A stretch of DNA of 44,264 bases from Vibrio sinensis (GTDB lineage Bacteria; Pseudomonadota; Gammaproteobacteria; Enterobacterales; Vibrionaceae). The notes under the pieces are model-generated. The model was not told the origin of the DNA and ran no database searches. It was given only the letters and a program-made list of their open reading frames with translations. The position numbers and the translations under genes were made by a program. Shown here piece after piece: positions 8,243 through 15,199 of the stretch (its first letter is position 1; every line of letters begins with the position of its first letter). Location: positions 32,301 to 76,564 of the forward strand of contig NZ_QVMU01000025.1 of the NCBI RefSeq assembly GCF_003605645.1, written 5' to 3'.

Positions 8243-8494
8243 TTAGTTAGTTGTGCCGTCTGGGCTAGTACCATCATTGTCAGATGTCGCTACAACAGCA
8301 ACAGCTGCAACCGCTGCAACACCAACAGCAACTGCTGCAGTCGTTGCAACGCCAGTTGCTGCTGCAGTTGCAGTTGCTGCACCCGCTGCACCGCCAGTAG
8401 ACGCGCTAGCTGCAGCGCCAGTCGCTTCTGCAGCAGCAAATACTGACGTTGACGCCGTCAATGCAATGATCATAGCCAAAGCAGTTTTTTTCAT
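8243..8494 (-). CDS. Small Ala/Thr/Gly-rich exported protein (YjbE/GfcA-like)
   Basis: An 83-residue protein with a clear Sec signal peptide (MKKTALAMIIALTASTSVFA, cleaved near residue 20). The mature part is low in complexity: Ala/Gly/Thr/Ser repeats, an Ala/Val-rich hydrophobic stretch (about 47-68) and an acidic Asp/Thr/Asn tail. E. coli YjbE and GfcA, the first genes of the yjbEFGH and gfcABCDE operons, have the same size, composition and position. Their function is unknown. The ATG has a good Shine-Dalgarno sequence (AAGGAT). It heads the leftward operon and is separated from wbfB by an internal terminator, which suggests it is made in excess. Confidence 0.75.
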   Translation of the reverse strand: MKKTALAMIIALTASTSVFAAAEATGAAASASTGGAAGAATATAAATGVATTAAVAVGVAAVAAVAVVATSDNDGTSPDGTTN

Positions 8495-8524
8495 TGTTGA
8501 ATCCTTAAAAACTATATTAAAAAA

Positions 8525-8555
8525 TGACGTAGTAAAACTACGCCACCTTATATGT
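8525..8555 (-). promoter_or_regulatory. Leader hairpin upstream of the gfcA-like gene
   Basis: On the minus strand GGCGTAG and CTACGTC fold around TTTTA, with a G-U pair, and are followed by ATTTTTTAAT just before the Shine-Dalgarno sequence. It resembles a weak attenuator. The stem is only 6-7 pairs, so confidence is low. Confidence 0.3.
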
Positions 8556-8582
8556 TAGTGCGAAATCGGTTCAATAAGGTAA

Positions 8583-8608
8583 TTACAATTGATTTAAAAT
8601 GATTGTAA
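8583..8608. promoter_or_regulatory. Inverted repeat in the divergent export promoter
   Basis: TTACAAT (8583-8589) and ATTGTAA (8602-8608) are perfect 7-base arms around a 12-base AT-rich spacer, between the leftward gfcA-like operon and the rightward wbfE operon. It is placed where a regulator could control both. TTACA/TGTAA arms also occur near the regulator at 3538-4230. Confidence 0.4.
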
Positions 8609-8714
8609 CTGGTATTTATAAAGTCCGGAAAGATAACATACCGCCAGATTAATTTAAGTCGTCATAATCATAAGTTGAGACGGCATTAAGAAACTATTTT
8701 TCAGGTCTGTCGTT

Positions 8715-9905
8715 TTGTTTTATTGGTTAGCTCTTGCATTGGTTAGTTTTACTGCTACCAGTTCCCCTTGGATAGAAAATGATGATGTTTACTTACGTTC
8801 GAGTTTAGTTGCGTTGTCGGATGATGGGGCACTCGAGGGATTAACGAATAGTTATCCTTTACGTTGGTCATCTGTCCATCAAGTTAATTCTGGGACAGCC
8901 CTCTCATACGAAATGGCTCATTTTAAATATCAACGCCAGTCTGCAAAATTAAGTCGTGGTAACAAAAGGGTTTACATCTCTGGTGGTTCCGCCGTATCGA
9001 CACCAACCCGTTTTGGTAGTTACCAGCAAGAAGAGTTCTTATTTGGGTCAAGCTATGAATTGCTACGCAACGATTATGCCTTTCGATTGGACAGTCAATA
9101 TAACCAACCTGATGGTGACGTGTCGTTTAAAAATAGCTATATAGCTTTTAATCATGGTGACTTTCTAGCCGATGTTAGTTCGCTTCCACGTTGGTGGGGC
9201 CAAGGTTGGAACAATACGTTAATTTTGAACACCAAAGGCAATGATATCGACTTAAATTTGAGTTGGATGGGGGAATCGAGCTATATCGGTAATTGGAGTG
9301 TGATGAGCTTATTTTCTTATTTAGACGATGACCCTTTCGATTCTCGAGCTTCTCTTCGTATCTCAAACAAACCTCTAGCTTGGTTTGAATATGGTGTCGT
9401 AGCCCATCATTGGTTTTCAACGAACGAAAGCAGCTTAACTAGCGATGATGAACAATTCGGTGTCGATCTGCGTGTAAGTATGCCGAGCGCTTTTGGCGTT
9501 AGTCATGCATTTTATGCCGAAGTCGTTTCAACATACGATGCACAAGAATTGGGTGCTTATTTATATGGTTGGAGTGGTCTTAAATCATTTAGTTCGAACT
9601 CTATACGCCTTTCTTTAGAAGCGATCTCTGCGCCATCGGAGTCACGTTGTACAAGTGCAATCGATGAAACATCTCGCTGCTTTACACAGAGTACGTCGGT
9701 AAATAGTTATGTTCAGCTTTCAAACGACCACCAGTTTACGGTTAGTTATGTTAATGAGCAGACACATAACGATCGTGATGAAACGTACATGATGTCTTAC
9801 ACAATCCCTTGGTTAGCAGGAAAGTTGACGGTTGATATTGAGCGCCAGTTTTCAAGCCAAGGTCATAATACAAATGCTTGGTCTAGATATGAATTTAGGT
9901 TTTAA
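8715..9905 (+). CDS. wbfE: Wzi-family capsule assembly outer-membrane protein (WbfE)
   Basis: A 396-residue predicted outer-membrane beta-barrel of the capsule-assembly Wzi family, which helps anchor or organise polysaccharide at the surface. A short hydrophobic N-terminus (FYWLALALVSFTATS) acts as a signal peptide and is followed by SPWIENDDVYLRSSL, which fits the Wzi N-terminal pattern. Many strands with aromatic girdle residues follow, ending in SRYEFRF with a terminal Phe typical of barrel proteins. The start is a TTG: the frame is open only from 8679 and contains no ATG or GTG upstream, and an AGG lies 9 bases before the TTG. It is the first gene of the rightward operon, 8 bases before the first possible wbfF start. 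Confidence 0.75.
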   Translation: MFYWLALALVSFTATSSPWIENDDVYLRSSLVALSDDGALEGLTNSYPLRWSSVHQVNSGTALSYEMAHFKYQRQSAKLSRGNKRVYISGGSAVSTPTRFGSYQQEEFLFGSSYELLRNDYAFRLDSQYNQPDGDVSFKNSYIAFNHGDFLADVSSLPRWWGQGWNNTLILNTKGNDIDLNLSWMGESSYIGNWSVMSLFSYLDDDPFDSRASLRISNKPLAWFEYGVVAHHWFSTNESSLTSDDEQFGVDLRVSMPSAFGVSHAFYAEVVSTYDAQELGAYLYGWSGLKSFSSNSIRLSLEAISAPSESRCTSAIDETSRCFTQSTSVNSYVQLSNDHQFTVSYVNEQTHNDRDETYMMSYTIPWLAGKLTVDIERQFSSQGHNTNAWSRYEFRF

Positions 9906-9961
9906 CCCGAATCATGCTTAGATTTCCCTTAAAATTAATAAATTATAATAGAAATACTAAT

Positions 9962-12556
9962 ATGCGTAAGTTGGGTGTTTATTTAATTGTATTCTTGTTC
10001 AGCGGGGTTGTGCATGCTATGCAACCATCGCCGGCACAAATAGCACAATTTAAGTCGTTATCTCCAAGTCAGCAACAAATGTTGGCTAAGCAGATGGGCG
10101 TTGATATATCGACGCTACAGGGAAAAGGTGCTGAGGCTGTCGTCGAGGTAGCACCAAGTATTCAACGATCAACGGTAATATCATCGTCGAATCAGACCAA
10201 ACAGGTGGCTAAGCAATCAGGGAGCCATTTGAAACATTTTGGTTATGATGTTTTTTCGGGCCAACCACTTAGTCATGCCGCTATTCAAGATATGCCAGTA
10301 CCATTGAACTATGAGATTGGTGCCGGAGATGTTATTCGAATTCAACTTTTTGGTAATACTTATCAAGATCTAAAACTGAAAGTAGATCGCGAGGGTAAAG
10401 TGGTACTGCCAGAGTATGGCTCTGAGTATGTTGCAGGACAGACCTTAGGCGAACTAAAAGACAGTATTACTTCATTTGTTAAAAGAAAAGCGATTGGCGT
10501 TGAAGCGCTCGTATCTTTAAGTTCAATGCGCGCGATGCAGATCTTCCTTGTTGGGGAAGTTGTACAGCCAGGTGCTTATAACGTTAATGCATTAACAACC
10601 ATTTCCCAAGTGCTGACCGCTGCCGGTGGTATTAATGAAACAGGATCGCTACGTAACATCCAATTAAAGCGCGAGGGGCGTATTGTCGCGCACTTTGACG
10701 CCTACGATATGCTTATACATGGTGATTCGAGCGGTGATGTTCGCCTTATGGCGGGAGATACCTTATTTGTCCCAGTCAAGAAAGCATCCGTGAAAATTAC
10801 TGGGCAGGTGCTTAAGCCTGCTTATTATGAACTTATTCAAGGTACAACGGTTGATAACCTTATCTCAATGGCAGGAGGAGCAAAGCCCAACGCTTACCTG
10901 TCGGCGGTAAATGTCACTCGTTATACTAATAAGGGACCAAAGCAATACACGTTAGATCTTTCGCATTCTGCTAATCGAAGTTTTGCTTTGCATAATGGTG
11001 ATGAAATATCGCTACAGCAAGCCGGAGCGACATTGAGTGGCGCTTTTGCGTTGAGAGGTGCAGTTGCTCGACAAGGTGCTTATCAGTTGAAAGGTAACCC
11101 GTGGTTGAGTGACGTGGTATCAAAAGAAACCCTATTGGAAACAGCAGATCTTTCTTATTCATTGGTTGTTCGAGAAAAAGGACTGAATAAACAAATTGAA
11201 GTCATTCAAATTGATTTGGGTAAGTTACTGACTCAACCAAGATCGAAATATGATATTAAGCTTCTAGAAAGTGATCAGATATTCGTTTTTGATAACGGGT
11301 TAAACCTTGATTATTGGTATCGGAAGAAAACCAATAGTACGGCAAAAGCTAAAAATACCGGTGATAGAGTCGTAGAAAGGTTAGATCAAGAAACGGGTGC
11401 GCTCGTAACAGTTGATCAGTCTGCAAAGGTGGCCGGTGGAAACATTGAAGAAGTGGCTCAAGCTGATTTTGTTCGACACGCCAGCAGAGATAATTTGTTA
11501 AAACCTATAGTAGAGCGTTTGAAAGCTCAGGCAACGTTAAACAATGCCGCGCCATTAATCTCAGTTTCGGGTGCAGTTAAATATCCAGGCGTTTACCCAT
11601 TAGCAATTAATGCAGATTTTAATCGTGTAATTGAGGCCGCTGGTGGTTATTCAGAGCAAGCTTATCTATTTGAAGCGGAATTGACTCGTGAATATAAGCA
11701 AGGTGATAAATTCACTATTGACCAGTTGGTCTTTTCACCAAGAGAAGTTGGCGCTGGCCAACAGCCACTAATTCTGCAAGCGCAAGACAGCATCATGATA
11801 AAGATGCAGCCAGAGTGGCAACGAGACTTAACCGTTGAACTACAAGGGGAAGTGGTTTTCCCGGGTACTTATACCTTTAAGCGTGGTGACACCATTGTTG
11901 ATCTGCTTGAACGTGCGGGCGGTATGACTCGATTTGCTTACCCTAATGGCGCAGTTTTTAGCCGTGAAAGTTTGAAAAGACAAGAGCAAGAGCGTCTGAA
12001 ACTGCTCAACCTCCAGTTAAAACAGGAAATTGGTAACTTGGCACTTCGTCGTCAAAACACCAGTGCAACCTATACGACAACGCCACAAGATGCGATGGTT
12101 GTAGCGGACGAATTGGCTAAGATGGAAGCGATGGGACGCCTAGTGATTGATTTGCCGAAAGCGATAAACGGCGATCCAACCGCTAATATCATGCTAGAAA
12201 ACGGGGATAAGCTTTATATCCCTAATATGCAGCCTGTTGTCAGTATTATGGGTGAGGTTCAATTTGCTTCTAATCATACCTATACACCGGACTTTTCAAT
12301 TGACGATTATCTTGAAGTCGCTGGTGGTACTAAAAAGCAGGCGGATACAGGCAGAATTTATGTTGTTAGAGCCGATGGTTCAGTGATGATGCCAAATAAC
12401 TCATTTTGGTTTAGCCGTAGTTCAGGTGAGCTTGAACCAGGTGATACGATTATCGTACCTATTGATGTCGATTACCTTGATGGTTTAAGTACCTTGACCT
12501 CAGCAACACAGATCTTGTACCAAATCGGTGTCGCTTGGAGCGCAGTTAAAAACTAG
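9962..12556 (+). CDS. wbfF: Multi-SLBB polysaccharide export protein (WbfF/OtnA)
   Basis: An 864-residue periplasmic/outer-membrane polysaccharide export protein, much longer than Wza. From the ATG at 9962 it has a signal peptide (residues 1-19, cleaved after VVHA), a Gln/Ala-rich helical stretch, and a polysaccharide export domain from about 113 (YEIGAGDVIRIQLFGNTY). At least five SLBB-like repeats follow, starting near 193, 277, 533, 627 and 758, each with a G-V-x-x-P/F-G-x-Y core and an AGG motif. It lacks the lipobox Cys of Wza, as in V. cholerae OtnA. An ATG at 9914 would add 16 residues but place charged sequence before the signal peptide. It sits directly upstream of wzz, as otnA does with otnB. 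Confidence 0.85.
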   Translation: MRKLGVYLIVFLFSGVVHAMQPSPAQIAQFKSLSPSQQQMLAKQMGVDISTLQGKGAEAVVEVAPSIQRSTVISSSNQTKQVAKQSGSHLKHFGYDVFSGQPLSHAAIQDMPVPLNYEIGAGDVIRIQLFGNTYQDLKLKVDREGKVVLPEYGSEYVAGQTLGELKDSITSFVKRKAIGVEALVSLSSMRAMQIFLVGEVVQPGAYNVNALTTISQVLTAAGGINETGSLRNIQLKREGRIVAHFDAYDMLIHGDSSGDVRLMAGDTLFVPVKKASVKITGQVLKPAYYELIQGTTVDNLISMAGGAKPNAYLSAVNVTRYTNKGPKQYTLDLSHSANRSFALHNGDEISLQQAGATLSGAFALRGAVARQGAYQLKGNPWLSDVVSKETLLETADLSYSLVVREKGLNKQIEVIQIDLGKLLTQPRSKYDIKLLESDQIFVFDNGLNLDYWYRKKTNSTAKAKNTGDRVVERLDQETGALVTVDQSAKVAGGNIEEVAQADFVRHASRDNLLKPIVERLKAQATLNNAAPLISVSGAVKYPGVYPLAINADFNRVIEAAGGYSEQAYLFEAELTREYKQGDKFTIDQLVFSPREVGAGQQPLILQAQDSIMIKMQPEWQRDLTVELQGEVVFPGTYTFKRGDTIVDLLERAGGMTRFAYPNGAVFSRESLKRQEQERLKLLNLQLKQEIGNLALRRQNTSATYTTTPQDAMVVADELAKMEAMGRLVIDLPKAINGDPTANIMLENGDKLYIPNMQPVVSIMGEVQFASNHTYTPDFSIDDYLEVAGGTKKQADTGRIYVVRADGSVMMPNNSFWFSRSSGELEPGDTIIVPIDVDYLDGLSTLTSATQILYQIGVAWSAVKN

Positions 12557-12577
12557 AACTTTCCATTCACAAAGTAT

Positions 12578-12595
12578 GAGCTTCGTAAGAAGCTC
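12578..12595 (+). other. Small GNRA-loop hairpin before wzz
   Basis: GAGCTTC and GAAGCTC close a GTAA tetraloop in the 52-base gap between wbfF and wzz, 13 bases before the chosen wzz ATG. It could affect wzz translation initiation. Confidence 0.4.
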
Positions 12596-12608
12596 TATTG
12601 AATTGACT

Positions 12609-13574
12609 ATGAATCAACAAAATTTATCTCAAGCAAGTATTGAATATACGCAATTACAAAATTTCTCTTCAAATGATGATGAAATAGATCTTCGAGAACT
12701 ATTTGCTGAATTATGGCGAGGTAAGTGGTTAATTGTATTAGTAACGACGCTATTTGCTATTGGTGGTGTTGCATTTGCACTCTCACAGCCGAACACATAC
12801 CAAGCCTCTGCAACCTTGGTTGCGATTGGGGAAGAAAAAGGGGGCGGCCTTGCTTCAATGGCGGGGCAATTCGGCGGCTTGGCTTCCCTTGCTGGTATCA
12901 ATTTAGGTGGTGGAGGAACGAATACAAAAGATCTTTCGTTGGCAGTATTGAAGTCTCGACAATTTGTAAATGCGTTTGTAGATAAGCATGGGCTGCTACC
13001 TGATTTAATGGCGGTAGAATCTTGGAACGCAAAGAGCGGCCAAATTACTTATAACGACGAACTTTATGATGCAGGCGAGCAAGTATGGTTGGTGGACCCA
13101 GAGACAGAGGAATCATTGAAACCGACAGCCTGGGAGGCATATAAAGTGTTCTCTAAAGCAATATCGGTATCTGAGGCCAAAGAAACGGGAATGGTGACGT
13201 TGAAAATTACCCATTTCTCACCAATTATTGCAAAGCAATGGGTTGAGCTTTTGATTCAAGATTTGAACCAATGGATGAAACAAGAGTCATTACACGATAC
13301 GCGTAAAAATATCGCATATCTTGAAGACCAATTAGAGCGAACCAATGTTGTTGATATGAAAAACGTATTTTACCAACTCATTCAAGAACAAACCAAAGGT
13401 TTGATGCTTGCCGAAGTCAAAAATGAATTCGCTTTTAAAACGATCGATCCAGCGGTTATCCCTGAAGAAAAAGCGGGGCCAAAACGAGCGTTAATTTGCA
13501 TTCTAGCTACATTGCTAGGAGGAATGCTCAGCGTTGCGATTGTGTTGGTAAGGTACGCATTCAAACGAGATTGA
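12609..13574 (+). CDS. wzz: Wzz-family polysaccharide chain-length determinant
   Basis: A 321-residue inner-membrane polysaccharide co-polymerase. The N-terminal Wzz domain begins IDLRELFAELWRGKW with membrane segment 1 at about residues 38-58, then the YQASATL motif common to the family. A Gly-rich stretch (KGGGLASMAGQFGGLASLAG) and a periplasmic helical domain follow. The second membrane segment (about 293-315) follows the Pro-rich VIPEEKAGPKRA, and a short basic cytoplasmic tail ends the protein with no kinase domain. I chose the ATG at 12609; in-frame ATG 12576 and TTG 12528 exist, the latter overlapping wbfF. It is the last gene of the rightward operon and is normally expected to work with a Wzy polymerase, which is not in this window. 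Confidence 0.85.
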   Translation: MNQQNLSQASIEYTQLQNFSSNDDEIDLRELFAELWRGKWLIVLVTTLFAIGGVAFALSQPNTYQASATLVAIGEEKGGGLASMAGQFGGLASLAGINLGGGGTNTKDLSLAVLKSRQFVNAFVDKHGLLPDLMAVESWNAKSGQITYNDELYDAGEQVWLVDPETEESLKPTAWEAYKVFSKAISVSEAKETGMVTLKITHFSPIIAKQWVELLIQDLNQWMKQESLHDTRKNIAYLEDQLERTNVVDMKNVFYQLIQEQTKGLMLAEVKNEFAFKTIDPAVIPEEKAGPKRALICILATLLGGMLSVAIVLVRYAFKRD

Positions 13575-13683
13575 TATGCAGATAAAAATCTGAGCGTCAC
13601 ACTGGATGTCATTCAGAAGTTATCAAAATAGACTTTATTTCAATCATTACCCTGTAGGGCTTTAGCACAACGGGGTAAATGAT

Positions 13684-14133
13684 TTACAACAAACATATCA
13701 TAGTCGCTTGATATAAATTCATATTGGTTCGACCTCTAAAGGTTAAACGACATGTTTCATCTAATGCATAACTACGACGACGATAAATATTAATGTTTTC
13801 TTCATTGTCGGACAAATCAATGTTAGCTCTATCGTTATATAATAGATATGTATTATCAGTAATATTTCTAAACGTCAGTGGAAAGAATGCATTCAATTCA
13901 TTAGCACTATTTCCCCCTGGTTCATAATAAGTCGCACTTGAATTTATTGTATTTAAGAATTGTGTATTGAATATTGACCAGTGATTCTGTGGCGTTTCAA
14001 TTGTTCCCATCCATTCTGTTTTTTGGCTGTTAACAGCGAAGAATAAGATAGCATTAAGGCTGAATAAACTGATTGATAGTAGGCCACTATTTGCAGTTAA
14101 GTAGTTGATGTTCTTTGATGAAAATACAGTCAT
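13684..14133 (-). CDS. Membrane-anchored partner of the second winged-helix regulator
   Basis: A 149-residue protein with one membrane segment (about residues 18-34) and an extracytoplasmic beta-rich domain. It is a paralogue of the product of 3004-3426: SQKTEWMGTIET (36-47) and SYALDETCRLTFRG (121-134) match the equivalent blocks, and Cys128 and Cys147 are conserved. Its ATG lies inside the 3' end of the regulator gene, overlapping by 47 bases, so the two are translationally linked. Overlapping genes for a wHTH membrane regulator and a small partner recall vtrA-vtrC, whose products form a joint periplasmic ligand-binding domain. A similar complex is inferred here. It is convergent with wzz. 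Confidence 0.65.
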   Translation of the reverse strand: MTVFSSKNINYLTANSGLLSISLFSLNAILFFAVNSQKTEWMGTIETPQNHWSIFNTQFLNTINSSATYYEPGGNSANELNAFFPLTFRNITDNTYLLYNDRANIDLSDNEENINIYRRRSYALDETCRLTFRGRTNMNLYQATMICLL

Positions 14134-14773
14134 AATTTCCGATTTTTAGGATGGTTTGGCCATTTATTTTTTTAGTGTATGGATAAGGTTCAGATACACC
14201 AATATTTTTATAAACATTCTTGTAGTATACAGCGGACAATAGAATACCTATTTGCAATACTATAAAAAGAGTGAGTGATAAATTTAAAAACAATAATGCG
14301 TTCTTTTTTGTTATATGTTTTTTAATTGAATCAAATTTGTTTCTTCTACTTTTTATTTCGTCATCATTTCGGTCTTTAGCATTGTTCACACTATCATTGA
14401 TTGAAGTATCTAGCTCATTAGTTACGTGTTCCAAAATGGGTTCTGTAACGCTAAAATTGAGTTTATATCCGATCCCTGGTTCATTGACGATGATGTGTTT
14501 GTTTTTGTCATTGAAAACTTGTCGAGTTCGAATAATTAATTGAGGTAAGCTTTCCGCGGAAATATGTTTGGTTTGCCAGACTTTTTCAATAATCTCATCT
14601 CTATTTAATGTCATAGGATGAGCGTCAAGTAAACAACATAATAATGTGTATTGCTTATTTGTCAGAATTCCGACTTCATTATAAGCATCTTCTTTGCTTA
14701 AATCTTGTTGAAATAGAGTGCGAGATTCTTTTTTCCAGTAAAAATCGCCCAATTTAAGATATGTCGTGTTCAT
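14087..14773 (-). CDS. Second membrane-anchored winged-helix regulator (ToxR/VtrA-like)
   Basis: A 228-residue paralogue of the regulator at 3538-4230. The winged helix spans about residues 8-108 and contains QTKHISAESLPQLIIRTRQV, nearly identical to the first copy in the recognition-helix region, and PGIGYKLNFS at the wing. A polar, Asn/Asp-rich linker (about 110-155) leads to a membrane segment (about 159-182), then a short periplasmic tail with two cysteines (DC-IF and LNCK). The ATG at 14773 aligns with Met7 of the first copy; a TTG at 14791 would add six residues. Leftward transcription starts in the complex gap shared with the lac operon. With its partner it closes the right end of the export block. 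Confidence 0.75.
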   Translation of the reverse strand: MNTTYLKLGDFYWKKESRTLFQQDLSKEDAYNEVGILTNKQYTLLCCLLDAHPMTLNRDEIIEKVWQTKHISAESLPQLIIRTRQVFNDKNKHIIVNEPGIGYKLNFSVTEPILEHVTNELDTSINDSVNNAKDRNDDEIKSRRNKFDSIKKHITKKNALLFLNLSLTLFIVLQIGILLSAVYYKNVYKNIGVSEPYPYTKKINGQTILKIGNYDCIFIKEHQLLNCK

Positions 14774-14932
14774 GGAGCTAATCTGTACCAATATAGCGCT
14801 CTCGCGTCAGGGGGGCGCATTATACGCATGATTTTATAAGTTGCAATTACTAGTGCTCTTTTCGACTAAGTAAGAAGTGTACTTTTCTCGCTGGAAGTTG
14901 CTTGCTATTTAGCCAAGTGGCTATTTTATTCA

Positions 14933-14962
14933 TTTCTCTTTCTCTTTCTCTTTCTCTTTCTC
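14933..14962. repeat. Hexanucleotide microsatellite (TTTCTC)5
   Basis: Five perfect tandem copies of TTTCTC lie between two divergent promoters, about 170 bases upstream of the leftward regulator start. A copy-number change would alter promoter spacing by 6 bases per unit. Confidence 0.9.
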
Positions 14963-14989
14963 GCTGTATTTCACGTCTCAGTACTCTCC

Positions 14990-15018
14990 AAGTTGCTTAT
15001 TCCTTAAGTTGCTTATTC
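14990..15018. repeat. 13-base direct repeat upstream of lacE
   Basis: AAGTTGCTTATTC occurs at 14990-15002 and again at 15006-15018, a 16-base step. A shorter AAGTTGCTT copy is at 14895-14903. It may be an activator site or relaxed repeat; the function is unknown. Confidence 0.7.
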
Positions 15019-15120
15019 GCATCAGTGATCTATCGCCCACTTTTCCTCTTTTTTATCAATACATTACCGAATGCGAACGCCGTTCTCATTAATAGTTAAG
15101 GCGAAATGTTAATCTCTTTA

Positions 15121-15136
15121 TGTAAACGTTTCCACG
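15121..15136. promoter_or_regulatory. LacI/GalR-family-type operator upstream of lacE
   Basis: TGTAAACGTTTCCACG contains the AAACGTTT core centred on CG that LacI-GalR-family repressors typically bind. It lies about 65 bases upstream of the lacE start. No LacI-family gene is in the window, so the cognate regulator would be encoded elsewhere. Confidence 0.55.
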
Positions 15137-15199
15137 CTTGGTGGTTTGATAGGAATGGTGTAACGGGGCATGTTCCCGTATAGGAAGAGAATCTGAATT

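Larger units (their letters stand above)
14774..15199. other. Regulatory gap between the second regulator and lacE
   Basis: These 426 bases contain no convincing gene. They hold the divergent promoters of the leftward regulator and the rightward lac operon, a TTTCTC microsatellite (14933-14962), repeated AAGTTGCTT elements (14895, 14990 and 15006) and a LacI-family-type operator (15121-15136). Confidence 0.6.

Noticed and set aside
8253..8558. 101-codon rightward Ala/Pro-rich frame opposite the gfcA-like gene
   Set aside because: It is the antisense of a low-complexity Ala/Thr gene that has a clear signal peptide and Shine-Dalgarno sequence on the other strand.
8495..8714. Full JUMPstart element in the divergent export promoter
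   Set aside because: Only a partial ops-like core is visible; the rest of the 39-base JUMPstart consensus is absent on both strands.
14902..15099. 65-codon rightward frame spanning the TTTCTC repeat
   Set aside because: It starts with TTG, lacks a ribosome-binding site, and its SLSLSL stretch is simply the translated microsatellite. The region is better explained as a promoter gap.
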